From: Acidovorax sp. T1
Lineage (GTDB): Bacteria; Pseudomonadota; Gammaproteobacteria; Burkholderiales; Burkholderiaceae_C
Reading direction: 5' to 3'
Assembly (NCBI RefSeq): GCF_002176815.1
Contig: NZ_CP021648.1
Span: 1,372,001-1,436,000, forward strand
Length of the DNA stretch: 64,000 bases
Position 1 is the first letter of the stretch. Each line of letters opens with the position of its first letter. The notes beneath the pieces were generated by a model, which saw only the letters and a program-made list of their open reading frames with translations, did not search any database and was not told the origin of the DNA. Below, piece after piece: positions 45,936 to 54,755 of this stretch. The position numbers were made by a program, and so were the translations under genes.

Positions 45936-47903
45936 ATGTCCTATCTCGTGCTCGCCCGCAAGTACCGCCCCCGCAATTTCACCGAAATGGTGGGGCAGGA
46001 GCATGTGGTGCAGGCCCTTACCAATGCGCTCAACACACAGCGCCTGCACCATGCCTACCTGTTCACCGGTACGCGCGGCGTGGGCAAGACGACGGTGTCG
46101 CGCATCCTGGCCAAGTCGCTCAATTGCCAGGGGCCGGATGGCACTGGCGGCATCACCGCCACGCCCTGTGGCGTGTGCTCGGCGTGCACCGACATCGACA
46201 GTGGCCGTTTCCCCGACTACACCGAGCTCGACGCCGCCTCCAACCGGGGCGTGGACGAGGTGCAGAGCCTGCTGGAGCAGGCGGTGTACAAGCCGGTGCA
46301 GGGCCGCTTCAAGGTCTTCATGATCGACGAAGTGCACATGCTCACGAACACGGCGTTCAACGCCATGCTCAAGACGCTGGAAGAGCCGCCTGAATACCTC
46401 AAATTCGTGCTGGCCACGACCGACCCGCAAAAGGTGCCAGTCACGGTGCTGAGCCGTTGCCTGCAGTTCAACCTGCGCCCCATGGCGCCTGAGACCGTGC
46501 TTGGCCACCTCACGCAGGTGCTGGCGGCCGAGAACGTGTCGGCCGAGCCGCAGGCCCTGCGCCTGCTGTCGCGCGCGGCGCGGGGCTCGATGCGCGATGC
46601 GCTGTCGCTCACCGACCAGGCCATCGCCTTTGGCAGCGGCCAGCTGCAGGAAGCCGCTGTACGCCAGATGCTGGGCGCGGTGGACCGTTCTTACGTGTTC
46701 CGCCTCATCGATGCGCTGGCCCAGGGCGATGGCAAGACCGTGGTGGAAACCTCGGACACGCTGCGCCTCAACGGCCTGTCCGCCGCCTCCACGCTGGAAG
46801 AAATGAGTGCCGTCCTGCAGCGCATGGCCGTGTTCCAGGCGGTGCCGCAGATGGCGGGCGCCGTGGATGCCGACGACCCCGAGGCGCTGGAGACCGCCCG
46901 CCTGGCCGCGCTGATGCCCGCCGATGAAACCCAGCTGCTTTACAGCCTGTGCCTGCACGGGCGCGGCGAACTGGGCCTGGCGCCGGACGAATACGCGGCG
47001 CTGACCATGGTGCTGCTGCGCCTGCTGGCCTTCAAGCCAGAAGGCGGCGTTGGTGAAACGGCTGAAAAAAAAACTCTGACGCGGCCCGAAGCGGCGCCCC
47101 GCGCACCTGAATCGCCCCCGCGCGCGGCCCTGGCAGTGGCCGCAGTCCCTGCGGCAACGCCGCCCCAGGCGCCGCGGCAAGCGGCATCAGCGCCGCCTTT
47201 TTATGAGGAAAATAGGGCGCTAGCGCCCGCCCAGCAAGCGCAGTCAGCTACTTATTCGATAGCTGAACCTGCCAAGCAACCTGTCGTGCAGTCCCCGCAG
47301 GCACCCGCAGCGGTCGCAGCCATGCCCATTGCCACCACCGCCTTGCCCGTGCGCAGCGGCGCCAATTTTGACGAAAAACAGCCTGCAGCCCCATCGCAGA
47401 AAGCGCAGACAGCTCCTGAATTTGTAGCAATTCCGGTGCGCGTGGCGCCGGAGCCCGGCGTACGCCTGCAACCCCCAGCGCATTCCACGCCAGTGCCGGC
47501 CTCGGCCCGCTACACCCCCACCGAAGAAGGTGATGTGTGGCACAGCACCGTGCAGCAGCTGGTGGCGGCCGAAGCCATTACCGCTTTGGTGCGCGAGCTG
47601 GCCTTGCAGTCGCAACTCGTGGCGCGCGATGCGGGGCACTGGCTGTTGCGCGTCGAGCGTGAATCGCTCAACCAGCCCCAGGCGCGCGAGCGCCTGCGCG
47701 CCGCGCTGGAGGCCGCAGGCCATGCCAGCCAGATCAGCGTGGAACTGGGCGTGGTGATTGACAGCCCCGCCCGCCGCAATGCCGCCGCCGCCGCCGAGCG
47801 CCAGCGCGTGGCCGAAGACATCGTGATGAACGACCCCTATGTGCAGTCGCTGGTGCGCGACTACGGCGCGAAAATCGTGCCGGGCAGCATCAAGCCTGCA
47901 TGA
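45936..47903 (+). CDS. dnaX: DNA polymerase III subunits tau/gamma
   Basis: Clamp-loader ATPase (655 aa). The start MSYLVLARKYRPRNFTEMVG is diagnostic. Walker A is GTRGVGKTTVSR, the zinc-binding Cys are in CGVCSACTDI, DEVHMLTNTAFNAMLK holds Walker B, and the SRC motif is VLSRCLQFNLRP. Residues 1-375 are domains I-III; an A9 run follows at codons 377-380 (see findings), then a Pro/Ala linker and tau-specific domains. Two dispersed short repeats are translated in the linker (PFYEENRALAPAQQAQ and PSQKAQTAPEFVAI). Start: ATG at 45936; the upstream frame overlaps ffs. It is followed by ybaB. Confidence 0.97.
   Translation: MSYLVLARKYRPRNFTEMVGQEHVVQALTNALNTQRLHHAYLFTGTRGVGKTTVSRILAKSLNCQGPDGTGGITATPCGVCSACTDIDSGRFPDYTELDAASNRGVDEVQSLLEQAVYKPVQGRFKVFMIDEVHMLTNTAFNAMLKTLEEPPEYLKFVLATTDPQKVPVTVLSRCLQFNLRPMAPETVLGHLTQVLAAENVSAEPQALRLLSRAARGSMRDALSLTDQAIAFGSGQLQEAAVRQMLGAVDRSYVFRLIDALAQGDGKTVVETSDTLRLNGLSAASTLEEMSAVLQRMAVFQAVPQMAGAVDADDPEALETARLAALMPADETQLLYSLCLHGRGELGLAPDEYAALTMVLLRLLAFKPEGGVGETAEKKTLTRPEAAPRAPESPPRAALAVAAVPAATPPQAPRQAASAPPFYEENRALAPAQQAQSATYSIAEPAKQPVVQSPQAPAAVAAMPIATTALPVRSGANFDEKQPAAPSQKAQTAPEFVAIPVRVAPEPGVRLQPPAHSTPVPASARYTPTEEGDVWHSTVQQLVAAEAITALVRELALQSQLVARDAGHWLLRVERESLNQPQARERLRAALEAAGHASQISVELGVVIDSPARRNAAAAAERQRVAEDIVMNDPYVQSLVRDYGAKIVPGSIKPA
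47065..47073 (+). promoter_or_regulatory. A9 slippage/frameshift site in dnaX
   Basis: Nine consecutive A in frame GAA AAA AAA ACT, containing the slippery heptamer A AAA AAA. In the -1 frame a stop comes after 12 more codons (47108); in the +1 frame TGA follows the next codon. A CGCGG/CCGCG stem (47080-47103) starts seven bases downstream. The layout would give a gamma-like product of about 380-391 aa. Confidence 0.6.
47195..47265. repeat. Dispersed short repeat, copy G (inside dnaX, inverted)
   Basis: Reverse complement: AGTAGCTGACTGCGCTTGCT, then GGGCGGGCGCTAGCGCCCTA and TTTTCC. Close fit to the consensus. Located in the linker-encoding part of dnaX. Confidence 0.65.
47375..47435. repeat. 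Dispersed short repeat, copy I (inside dnaX, inverted)
   Basis: Reverse complement: GGAGCTGTCTGCGCTTTCTG, then CGATGGGGCTGCAGGCTGTT and TTTCGTC. A more diverged copy 110 bp from copy G in the same linker region. Confidence 0.5.
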
Positions 47904-47946
47904 CCGATAACCACCATTCCACAGAAACTGAAAAGGAAACCACACC

Positions 47947-48279
47947 ATGTTCAACAAGGGACAACTCGCCGGCCTCATGAAGCAAGCCCAGGCCATGCAG
48001 GACAACCTGAAAAAGGCCCAGGATGAGCTGGCTTTCATCGAGGTGGAAGGCGAATCGGGCGCAGGCCTGGTGAAGGTGCTGATGACCTGCAAGCACGACG
48101 TCAAGCGCATCACCATCGACCCCAGCCTGCTGGCCGAAGACAAGGACATGCTGGAAGACCTGGTGGCGGCGGCGTTCAATGCCGCGGTGCGCAAGGCGGA
48201 AGAAACTTCGGCGGAGAAGATGGGCAAGCTCACGCAAGGGATGCCAGGCCTCCCCGGCGGCATGAAATTCCCTTTTTGA
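47947..48279 (+). CDS. ybaB: Nucleoid-associated protein YbaB/EbfC
   Basis: Small DNA-binding protein (110 aa) that dimerises and bridges DNA. The sequence [40 protein letters not shown] and [20 protein letters not shown] is typical, with the glycine- and proline-rich end [12 protein letters not shown]. Position between dnaX and recR is conserved in most bacteria. It starts 43 bp after dnaX with an AAGGAAA ribosome site. The usual short distance to recR is broken here by about 270 bp of repeats. Confidence 0.97.
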   Translation: MFNKGQLAGLMKQAQAMQDNLKKAQDELAFIEVEGESGAGLVKVLMTCKHDVKRITIDPSLLAEDKDMLEDLVAAAFNAAVRKAEETSAEKMGKLTQGMPGLPGGMKFPF

Positions 48280-48289
48280 GGGTGGCTAC

Positions 48290-48391
48290 CGAGCGGGCGA
48301 TCTGCGTCGTTGGGCGGTGCTCGGAATCCTCACGTACAGGAAGTACGTTCCGGTTCCTGTGCTCCGTCCGCCTAGCAGCTCATCCCGCTCG
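48290..48391. repeat. Palindromic intergenic repeat of about 102 bp
   Basis: The ends CGAGCGGG (48290-48297) and CCCGCTCG (48384-48391) are exact complements; the centre is ACGTAC-AGGAA-GTACGT (48332-48348). The order TGCGTCGTTG ... GCCTAGCAG recalls the TCGTCGTTG ... GCGCCTAGATC part of the long-palindrome repeats, so it may be a relative. Confidence 0.6.
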
Positions 48392-48450
48392 CTACGCCCT
48401 TGAGGGCGGGGTTATTGAGGGGATACAAGCTGAGCCGCGTACCCCAACTG

Positions 48451-48500
48451 CCGTTCGGGCTGAGCCCTTCGACGGGCTCAGGACAGGCTTGTCGAAGCCT
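48451..48500. repeat. GAGCCC-type dispersed repeat
   Basis: Contains CGTTCGGGCTGAGCCCTTCG, ACGGGCTCAGGACAGGCTTG and TCGAAGCC. TGAGCCC/GGGCTCA (48461-48480) form a hairpin. From memory, sequences of this kind are widespread intergenic repeats in betaproteobacteria and other proteobacteria. Only one copy is in the window. Confidence 0.55.
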
Positions 48501-48546
48501 GGCTCCGCACACCTCCCACACTGTCACCCGAATTGCCCCTCCGCCC

Positions 48547-49137
48547 ATGTCCACCACCAACTCCCTCGAAGTCTTGATCCAGGCCCTGCGCCGCTTGCCG
48601 GGGGTGGGGGTGAAGTCTGCGCAGCGCATGGCGTTTCATCTGTTGCAGCACGACCGCGACGGCGCGCTGGCGCTTTCGCGGGCGCTGCAGGAGGCCGTGG
48701 GGTCGGTGCACCACTGCACGCTGTGCCACACCTTCACCGAGGCCGAGGTGTGCAGCACCTGCCTGGACCCCGAGCGTGACGCCACGCGGCTGTGCGTGGT
48801 CGAAACACCGGCGGACCAGTCGGCGCTGGAGCGCACAGGCGCTTTCAAGGGGTTGTATTTTGTGCTGATGGGGCGGCTCAGCCCGCTCGACGGCATCGGG
48901 CCCAAGGAAATCGGCCTGCAAAAACTCATGGAGCGTGCTACCAACGGCGTGGTGCAGGAGGTGATTCTGGCCACCAACTTCAACGCCGAGGGCGAGGCCA
49001 CGGCCCATGTGATCAGCGAGGCGCTCAAGAGCCGGGGCCTGCATGTGACGCGGCTGGCGCGGGGGGTGCCCGTGGGCAGCGAGCTGGAATATGTGGACCT
49101 GGGCACCATCGCGCATGCGCTGGTGGACCGCCGATAA
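48547..49137 (+). CDS. recR: Recombination mediator RecR
   Basis: RecR (196 aa) works with RecF/RecO to load RecA at gaps. N-terminal helix-hairpin-helix around [20 protein letters not shown]; the zinc finger is [16 protein letters not shown]; the Toprim domain has [19 protein letters not shown] and [16 protein letters not shown] use the ATG at 48547, since upstream in-frame sequence is translated repeat. Length equals the family. Its transcription may be separated from dnaX-ybaB by the repeat block. Confidence 0.96.
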   Translation: MSTTNSLEVLIQALRRLPGVGVKSAQRMAFHLLQHDRDGALALSRALQEAVGSVHHCTLCHTFTEAEVCSTCLDPERDATRLCVVETPADQSALERTGAFKGLYFVLMGRLSPLDGIGPKEIGLQKLMERATNGVVQEVILATNFNAEGEATAHVISEALKSRGLHVTRLARGVPVGSELEYVDLGTIAHALVDRR

Positions 49138-49169
49138 CGCCGGTCACGCTTCGTCGCTAGAATACTCCC

Positions 49170-49225
49170 GAATTAATAGCGTACAGCGCTTGTCGGTGCT
49201 GCGCTAGAACTGTTCGAGAGTAAAA
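49170..49225. repeat. Dispersed short repeat, copy J (before MAPEG gene)
   Basis: AATTAATAGCGTACAGCGCT, TGTCGGTGCTGCGCTAGAAC and TGTT fit the consensus moderately well. It occupies the whole leader up to the start codon, so the ribosome site (GAGAGTAAAA) lies at its edge. Confidence 0.5.
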
Positions 49226-49648
49226 ATGAACTCTTTGCATGCGGCGCGTTTCACGGTGGCCTACTGGTGCGTTTTCATGGCCGTGCTGCTGCCCCTGGTG
49301 TGCGCCTGGCTGGCCAAGAACGGCGGCTTCAGCAAGCCGCGCCGCGAGGGTGGCTACGACAACCACGACCCGCGTGCCTGGATGGCCCGCCAGTCCGACT
49401 GGCATGCCCGCGCCAACGCAGCGCAGGCGAACAGTTTCGAAGCGCTGCCCTTCTTTGTGGGCGCCGTCCTCATTGCGCACCAATTGGGGGCAGGGCAGAC
49501 CTTGCTCGATATCCTCGCCTTCCTGTTCGTCATGCTGCGCGTTTTCTACATCATGATGTATGTCGCCGACATGCCCAGGGCCCGCAGTGCGGTGTGGGGC
49601 GCGGCTTTCCTGGTGAACGTCGCCATTTTCTTCATCGGCTACCGGTGA
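49226..49648 (+). CDS. MAPEG-family membrane protein
   Basis: Membrane protein of 140 aa with four predicted helices. MAPEG proteins include glutathione S-transferases and leukotriene synthases; bacterial members are mostly uncharacterised. Characteristic parts are DWHARANAAQANSFEALPFF, which carries the Arg-Ala-Asn/Glu motif of the family, and VMLRVFYIMMYVADMPRARS. It lies alone between recR and a binding-protein gene, with its own leader formed by a repeat copy. Substrate unknown; glutathione use is possible but not shown. Confidence 0.85.
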   Translation: MNSLHAARFTVAYWCVFMAVLLPLVCAWLAKNGGFSKPRREGGYDNHDPRAWMARQSDWHARANAAQANSFEALPFFVGAVLIAHQLGAGQTLLDILAFLFVMLRVFYIMMYVADMPRARSAVWGAAFLVNVAIFFIGYR

Positions 49649-49771
49649 CGCCTGCGGGCTGCGGCCTGCACGGCAATACGTAGAAATCCTCAGGGGATGC
49701 CCTGATGCGTCCATGCAGACGCTGCGGCACGATTGTTGCGTTGCAGCAATGTCTGCTCTTTTCTTTTTTCC

Positions 49772-50821
49772 ATGCCCGTTCCTCCTGTCAGCCGTCGCGC
49801 CTTTGGTGCCCTGTCCGCATTGTCGGCAGTGGCGGCGTGCGCGCCGGCATCCTGGGCGCAGGCGCCAGGCACTGCGGCGGGGCGTATCACTATTGCCGTG
49901 GGCGGGCAGGCCGTGCTGTACCACCTGCCCCTGACCATTGCGGACCGGCTGGGTTTTTTCCAGGCCGAGGGGCTGGATGTCGTGGTGCAGGACTTCGCCG
50001 GTGGCGCCCTGGCTTTGCAGGCGGTGCGCAACGGTACGGCCCAGGTCTGCTCGGGGGCTTATGAGCACACCCTGCGCCAGCAAAGCCGGGGCCAGGATTA
50101 CCGCGCTTTCGTGCTGCAAGGGCGGGCGCCGCAGCAGGCGCTGGGCGTGTCTGTGCGGGCGCTGCCGGGCTACCGCGGGCCAGCCGATCTGCGGGGGCGG
50201 CGCATCGGTGTCTCGGCCCCGGGCTCATCCACCCAGGTGATGGCAAGCGTGCTGTTGGCGCGTGCGGGTGTGGATGTGCGCGAGGTGTCTTTTGTGGGCG
50301 TGGGCGCCGGTGCTACCGCCCTGGCGGCTCTGCGCTCGGGTCACATCCATGCGTTGTGCCATGCCGATCCGATCATGGCACTGCTGGAGCAGCGGGGCGA
50401 GGTGCGCCTGGTCAGTGACCTGCGCACGCTCAATGCCGCGCAGGAGGTGTTTGGCGGTGCCATGCCAGCCAGTTGCCTGTATGCCCCCCAGGCATTTCTG
50501 CAAAAGGAGCCGCTGGTGGCGCAAGCGCTGGCCAACGCCATGGTGCACGCACTTAAATGGCTGCAAACCGCTGCGCCGGCGGATCTGGTCAGGGCGGTGC
50601 CCGCCAGTGACCTGCTGGGTAACAGGGCCGTCTATCTGGCGGCATTCAACCGGGTGCGCGAGACGTTTTCGCCCCATGGACTCATGCCCGAGGACGGCCC
50701 GGCAACGGCCTTGCGGGCGCTTGCCAAGATCTATCCGGGCATGGCCGGCCCACGGGCCAGCCTGCAGCGCAGCTATACCAACGACCTGGCCCGCAAGGCG
50801 CGGGAGAAATTCGGGGTTTGA
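49772..50821 (+). CDS. ABC substrate-binding protein, NMT1/SsuA type
   Basis: Exported binding protein of 349 aa. The N terminus VSRRAFGALSALSAVAACAP resembles a Tat or lipoprotein signal. The mature part (GRITIAVGGQAVLYHLPLTI, ADRLGFFQAEGLDVVVQDFA, GGALALQAVRNGTAQVCSGA) is typical for NitT/TauT/SsuA and THI5-like proteins that bind nitrate, sulfonates or thiamine precursors. No permease or ATPase is adjacent, so the transporter may be elsewhere. Start: ATG at 49772; the frame extends upstream without signal character. Ligand cannot be named. Confidence 0.78.
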   Translation: MPVPPVSRRAFGALSALSAVAACAPASWAQAPGTAAGRITIAVGGQAVLYHLPLTIADRLGFFQAEGLDVVVQDFAGGALALQAVRNGTAQVCSGAYEHTLRQQSRGQDYRAFVLQGRAPQQALGVSVRALPGYRGPADLRGRRIGVSAPGSSTQVMASVLLARAGVDVREVSFVGVGAGATALAALRSGHIHALCHADPIMALLEQRGEVRLVSDLRTLNAAQEVFGGAMPASCLYAPQAFLQKEPLVAQALANAMVHALKWLQTAAPADLVRAVPASDLLGNRAVYLAAFNRVRETFSPHGLMPEDGPATALRALAKIYPGMAGPRASLQRSYTNDLARKAREKFGV

Positions 50822-50919
50822 GCCCATCGCAGCACAGCCCGCGTCCTCGCACTGTGCTCGCACTTCAGAGCCTGTTGACGATTTCGCAGGGGCTCATGGA
50901 CGATCGTCAACATGTTCTC

Positions 50920-52428
50920 TCAGCGCCGCTTCCTGGCGGGCTTGCCACCCTTGCGCGTGGGAGCGGAAGCGGTGGCTTTCAGGTTGGGCTTGCGGCTGGC
51001 GCTGCGGCTTGTCGAGGCGCCCTGGCCCATGCGCACGGGCAAGAACATGACGACCTGCTGGCCGGCCTTGAAGGCGGCGCTGGCCTTCACATCGTTCCAG
51101 TCCGCCACATGGTCGGCGCTGACGCGGTAGCGCTGTGCAATGCTGCGCACGGTGTCGCGCTTGCCGGCACGCACCGTGGTGCGACGGGTGACGATTTCGG
51201 GGGTGAGGGCCAGCTGGCCGTTGTCTGCCAGGTGGGCCGACACGTCCTGGCGGGTGGTGGTGGTGCGGGGCACCATCAGTGCCGAGCCCGCCTTGATCAG
51301 CATGCGCGGCGGGATGTTGTTGAGGCTGCGCAGGTCGGCTTCGCCCATGCCGGTGCGCTGGGCGGCCTCGGCCACGCTCATGGTGGTGGGCACCGACCAC
51401 ACCGTCCAGCTGGCGTATTGCCCCTGGTTCTTGGCCTCCAGGTTGCGCTGGAACACGCGCGCGTTGTCCCAGGGCAGCAGGATCTGGGGGGTTCCAGCGG
51501 CAAAAATGGTGGGGCGGTGGAACGCCGGGTTCAGGGCCCGAAAATCTGCTTCGCGGATCCCGGCCAGCTGGGCCACCACGGCTACATCGATGTCGTTGGT
51601 GATGTCCACCGTCTGGAAATAAGGGTGGTTTTCGATCAGCGGCAACTCGGTGCGAAACGCCTCGGGGTTGGCCACGATGTTCTTGACGGCCTGCAGCTTG
51701 GGCACATACAGCCGCGTCTCGGCGGGCATGTTCAGGTCGGTGTAGCCGGTGCCCAGGCCTGCCTTCTGGTTCTTGGCAATGGCGCGGCCCACGCTGCCTT
51801 CGCCCCAGTTGTAGGCGGCCAGGGCCAGGTGCCAGTCGCCAAACATGCCGTGCAGCTTTTGCAGGTAGTCAAGGGCGGCGCGGGTCGATGCCAGCACATC
51901 GCGGCGGTCGTCGCGAAAGGCGTTTTGCTTGAGGTCAAAATAATTGCCGGTGGCGGGCATGAACTGCCACATGCCGGCGGCCTTGGCGCTGGACACGGCC
52001 TGCGGATTGAAGGCGCTCTCAATGTAGGGCAGCAGTGCCAGCTCGGTGGGCATGCCCCGGCGTTCCAGCTCTTCGACAATGTGGAACAGGTATTTGCTGG
52101 AGCGCTCGGTCATGCGCTGCATGTAGTCGGGGCGGCTGGCGTACCACTGCTCGCGGTCCTGCACCAGTTCGTGCTGCAGGTCGGGCATGGCAAAGCCGCG
52201 GCGAATGCGCTCCCACAGGTCGACGGGCGTGAACAGCGATGCCACTTCGCTGCTGGCGGCCCGGCTGGCCGTGATCGGGCTCAACGGCCCGTTGGGGATG
52301 ACAGGGGTGTGGCTGGCGGTGCCCGACGACGAACCGGTGTTGAAGGGGCCGCTGGAGGTGGTGCCATTGGTGGCGCAGCCGGTCAGCCAGAGCAGGCCCG
52401 CAAGGCAGGCGAAGCGCAGAATTTTCAT
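50920..52428 (-). CDS. mltD: Membrane-bound lytic murein transglycosylase D
   Basis: Lipoprotein (502 aa) that cleaves peptidoglycan glycan strands with formation of 1,6-anhydro ends. Signal and lipobox: [20 protein letters not shown]. The SLT domain has the catalytic Glu in LLPYIESAFNPQAVSSAKAA and then GMWQFMPATG and AAYNWGEG. Two LysM-type modules follow (about residues 330-385 and 415-460), and the end is very basic (SRKPNLKA, RKGGKPARKRR). The start overlaps the gloB stop (TGATG), so I use 52428; the in-frame ATG at 52446 lies within gloB. Confidence 0.94.
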   Translation of the reverse strand: MKILRFACLAGLLWLTGCATNGTTSSGPFNTGSSSGTASHTPVIPNGPLSPITASRAASSEVASLFTPVDLWERIRRGFAMPDLQHELVQDREQWYASRPDYMQRMTERSSKYLFHIVEELERRGMPTELALLPYIESAFNPQAVSSAKAAGMWQFMPATGNYFDLKQNAFRDDRRDVLASTRAALDYLQKLHGMFGDWHLALAAYNWGEGSVGRAIAKNQKAGLGTGYTDLNMPAETRLYVPKLQAVKNIVANPEAFRTELPLIENHPYFQTVDITNDIDVAVVAQLAGIREADFRALNPAFHRPTIFAAGTPQILLPWDNARVFQRNLEAKNQGQYASWTVWSVPTTMSVAEAAQRTGMGEADLRSLNNIPPRMLIKAGSALMVPRTTTTRQDVSAHLADNGQLALTPEIVTRRTTVRAGKRDTVRSIAQRYRVSADHVADWNDVKASAAFKAGQQVVMFLPVRMGQGASTSRSASRKPNLKATASAPTRKGGKPARKRR

Positions 52429-53201
52429 CAGAAGTCGTTTTTCCATTGGCGCAGGGCGGCAAACACCGCCACGGCGTCTTGTGGTTGGACCCGGGCATCG
52501 AAGCCCTGGGCGGCTGCGGCAACCGCTGCTTCGCGGACCCGCAGAAAAGGGTTGATGTCACGTTCCAGCGCAATGCGCGATGGCAGCGTGGGCTGTTGCT
52601 GGGCACGCAGGCTTTCGCAATGGCTGCTGTAGTCGCGCAGCGCCTGGTTGGCGGGCTCCACCGCGCGCGCGAAGCGCAGGTTGGAGAGGGTGTATTCGTG
52701 GGTGCAGCATACGCGGGTGCTGCCAGGCAAGGCGGCCAGTTGGTCGAGCGAGGCCAGCATTTGCGCGGGCGTGCCTTCAAAAAGGCGCCCGCAGCCGCCC
52801 GAGAAAAGGGTGTCTCCGCAAAAGAGCAGCGGGGCGCCCTCCATGTCGGGGCAGTAATAGGCGATGTGGCCGGCTGTGTGGCCCGGAACATCGAGCACCG
52901 AAAACCGCAGGCCCAGCAGGTCCACGGTGTCATCCTGCGCCAGGCGCACCAGCGGCTCGGGGATGCGCTCGCGCGCGGGGCCGTACACCTGTGCGCCGGT
53001 GGCTGCGCGCAAGGCATCGACGCCGCCCACATGATCGGCGTGGTGGTGCGTGACTAGAATGGCCTGCAATTGCAGTCCCTGTGCTTGCAGGGTTTGCAAT
53101 ACGGGCGTAGCGTCGCCGGGGTCCACCACAATCGCCTGCCGACCGTCGTGCAGCATCCAGATGTAGTTGTCGGCAAAGGCGGGCAGCGCAAGCAGGTTCA
53201 T
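52428..53201 (-). CDS. gloB: Hydroxyacylglutathione hydrolase (glyoxalase II)
   Basis: GloB (257 aa) hydrolyses S-lactoylglutathione to lactate and glutathione, the second step of methylglyoxal detoxification. Metallo-beta-lactamase fold with metal motif [12 protein letters not shown] (about residues 50-61), further ligands in [25 protein letters not shown] and [12 protein letters not shown]. Length is standard. It is translationally coupled to mltD. Its start codon shares the palindrome CATG with the start of the divergent methyltransferase gene, so both reading frames begin at the same four bases. Confidence 0.95.
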   Translation of the reverse strand: MNLLALPAFADNYIWMLHDGRQAIVVDPGDATPVLQTLQAQGLQLQAILVTHHHADHVGGVDALRAATGAQVYGPARERIPEPLVRLAQDDTVDLLGLRFSVLDVPGHTAGHIAYYCPDMEGAPLLFCGDTLFSGGCGRLFEGTPAQMLASLDQLAALPGSTRVCCTHEYTLSNLRFARAVEPANQALRDYSSHCESLRAQQQPTLPSRIALERDINPFLRVREAAVAAAAQGFDARVQPQDAVAVFAALRQWKNDF

Positions 53202-54087
53202 GATCCATCCAATTATAAGTTTGCACCACTGGTTCGACTCCCCCCCCGGCCGTTACCTGCTGGCCTGGGAGCAAGAGCGCTGTGACGAGGCGGTGGCGGA
53301 CATTTTTGGCTACCACGGCCTGCAGATCGGCATCCCGATGCTCGACGGCCTGCGCGCCAACCGCATACCCCACCAGTGGCTGGCACTGGGCGAAGAGGGC
53401 ATGGCCCTGCTACCCGGCGCCCGCGCCGCCACCCCCCAGCCAACCACGGGCGCCGCCGGGCCCGATGCCCTGCGCCTGCTGGCCCTGCTGGCCGACCCGG
53501 TGGCGCTGCCCTTTGCGGACAACAGCCTGGACCTCATCTTGCTGCCCCACACGCTCGAGCAGAGCGTGGACCCGCATGCCGCGCTGCGCGAGGTCGAGCG
53601 GGTGCTGGTGCCCGAGGGGCGGGTGGTGATTTGCGGGCTGAATCCTGTCAGCCTGTGGGCCTTGCGCCAGCACCGGGCGCGGCTTTACCAGCGCCTGGGG
53701 CGGGGCCGGCTGTTTTTGCCGGACGCGGGCGAATTCATCGGCTACCGGCGGCTGCGTGATTGGCTGCGGCTGCTGAGCTTCGAGGTCGAATCGGCCCAGT
53801 TTGGCTGCTATCGGCCCGCCGTGCGCAGCAGCCACTGGCTGGAAAGATTTGCCTGGATGGACCGTTTGGGCGAGCAATGGTGGCCGATACTCGGGGCCGC
53901 GTATTTTTTGGTGGCCGTCAAGCGCGTGCATGGCATGCGCCTGCTCGAACCCGCCTGGCGCACAGCCCCGCAGCGTGCCGCCGCGTCGGTGCCCGTGGCC
54001 AACCGCGGTGCCGCCGGAACACCCTCCCACCGCACCAGCCGGGTGCCCACCGCTGCGTCGGGCACCACAGACAGGAAAAAAGTTTGA
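53200..54087 (+). CDS. SAM-dependent methyltransferase (type 11-like)
   Basis: Protein of 295 aa with a class I methyltransferase core. The post-motif region [40 protein letters not shown] and [10 protein letters not shown] is clear, but the glycine-rich SAM loop near the N terminus is poorly conserved. It occurs next to gloB and rnhA in many Burkholderiales by family knowledge; the substrate is unknown. The start at ATG 53200 overlaps the gloB start on the other strand; a TTG at 53221 is an alternative. The last residues overlap rnhA. C-terminal 40 residues are Pro/Thr/Ala-rich. Confidence 0.8.
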   Translation: MIHPIISLHHWFDSPPGRYLLAWEQERCDEAVADIFGYHGLQIGIPMLDGLRANRIPHQWLALGEEGMALLPGARAATPQPTTGAAGPDALRLLALLADPVALPFADNSLDLILLPHTLEQSVDPHAALREVERVLVPEGRVVICGLNPVSLWALRQHRARLYQRLGRGRLFLPDAGEFIGYRRLRDWLRLLSFEVESAQFGCYRPAVRSSHWLERFAWMDRLGEQWWPILGAAYFLVAVKRVHGMRLLEPAWRTAPQRAAASVPVANRGAAGTPSHRTSRVPTAASGTTDRKKV

Positions 54088-54533
54088 ATCAGATTGAGAT
54101 ATACACCGATGGCGCCTGCAAGGGCAATCCGGGCCCTGGCGGCTGGGGCGTGTTGCTGCGCTCCGGCGCCACCGAAAAAGAGCTCTTTGGCGGCGAACTC
54201 GGCACCACCAACAACCGCATGGAACTGACCGCCGTCATCGAGGCACTGTCCGCGCTCAAGCGGCCTTGCGCGGTGACGCTGTACCTCGACAGCGAATATG
54301 TGCGCAAGGGCATCACCGAATGGATCCACGGCTGGAAGGCGCGCGGCTGGCGCACCGCCGCCAAACAGCCGGTGAAAAACGTCGAGCTGTGGCAGCGCCT
54401 GGATGCGCTGGTCACCAACGCCGGGCACCGCATCGACTGGCGCTGGGTGCGGGGGCATTCGGGTGATCCGGGCAACGAGCGCGCTGATGCCCTGGCCAAC
54501 CGCGGTGTGGAAAAAGCCCTGGGGCGCGGCTGA
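54084..54533 (+). CDS. rnhA: Ribonuclease HI
   Basis: RNase HI (149 aa) cuts the RNA strand of RNA-DNA hybrids. Catalytic carboxylates: D9 in [18 protein letters not shown] in [14 protein letters not shown] in [12 protein letters not shown] and D in [12 protein letters not shown], with the His of [10 protein letters not shown]. The C-terminal handle contains [15 protein letters not shown]. The only suitable start is TTG at 54084, overlapping the methyltransferase stop in TTGA; AGGAAAAAA is the ribosome site. Length then equals typical RNase HI. In many bacteria rnhA is next to dnaQ; here it is followed by a repeat. Confidence 0.96.
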   Translation: MNQIEIYTDGACKGNPGPGGWGVLLRSGATEKELFGGELGTTNNRMELTAVIEALSALKRPCAVTLYLDSEYVRKGITEWIHGWKARGWRTAAKQPVKNVELWQRLDALVTNAGHRIDWRWVRGHSGDPGNERADALANRGVEKALGRG

Positions 54534-54581
54534 AGTTCTCGACCCGTTCCTGCGGTTATGCGCTGCCTGCGCCGCGTCAAA

Positions 54582-54650
54582 CACTACTATATTGATAGCT
54601 GCTTGCGCTTATGGTTAAAGGGCCAGGGCTACTTTTATCTAAAAACCTTG
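54582..54650. repeat. Dispersed short repeat, copy A (intergenic)
   Basis: TTGATAGCTGCTTGCGCTTA, TGGTTAAAGGGCCAGGGCTA and CTTTTATCT. This copy is one of the closest to the consensus and lies outside coding sequence between rnhA and the nitroreductase gene. Confidence 0.7.
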
Positions 54651-54755
54651 GCGCGTGAATCGTCCACTGGCGGCGCAAGCCTGCGCCATGCCAGTAGGCA
54701 GGGGAGCGGCGCTGTGGTCTGATGGCAGCTGGTTGAACTCTGCGCAGGAGTGAAC

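Larger units (their letters stand above)
48280..48546. other. Repeat-filled spacer between ybaB and recR
   Basis: About 267 bp occupied by two different palindromic repeats (48290-48391 and 48451-48500), annotated separately. It interrupts the dnaX-ybaB-recR gene string. No promoter is obvious. Confidence 0.7.
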
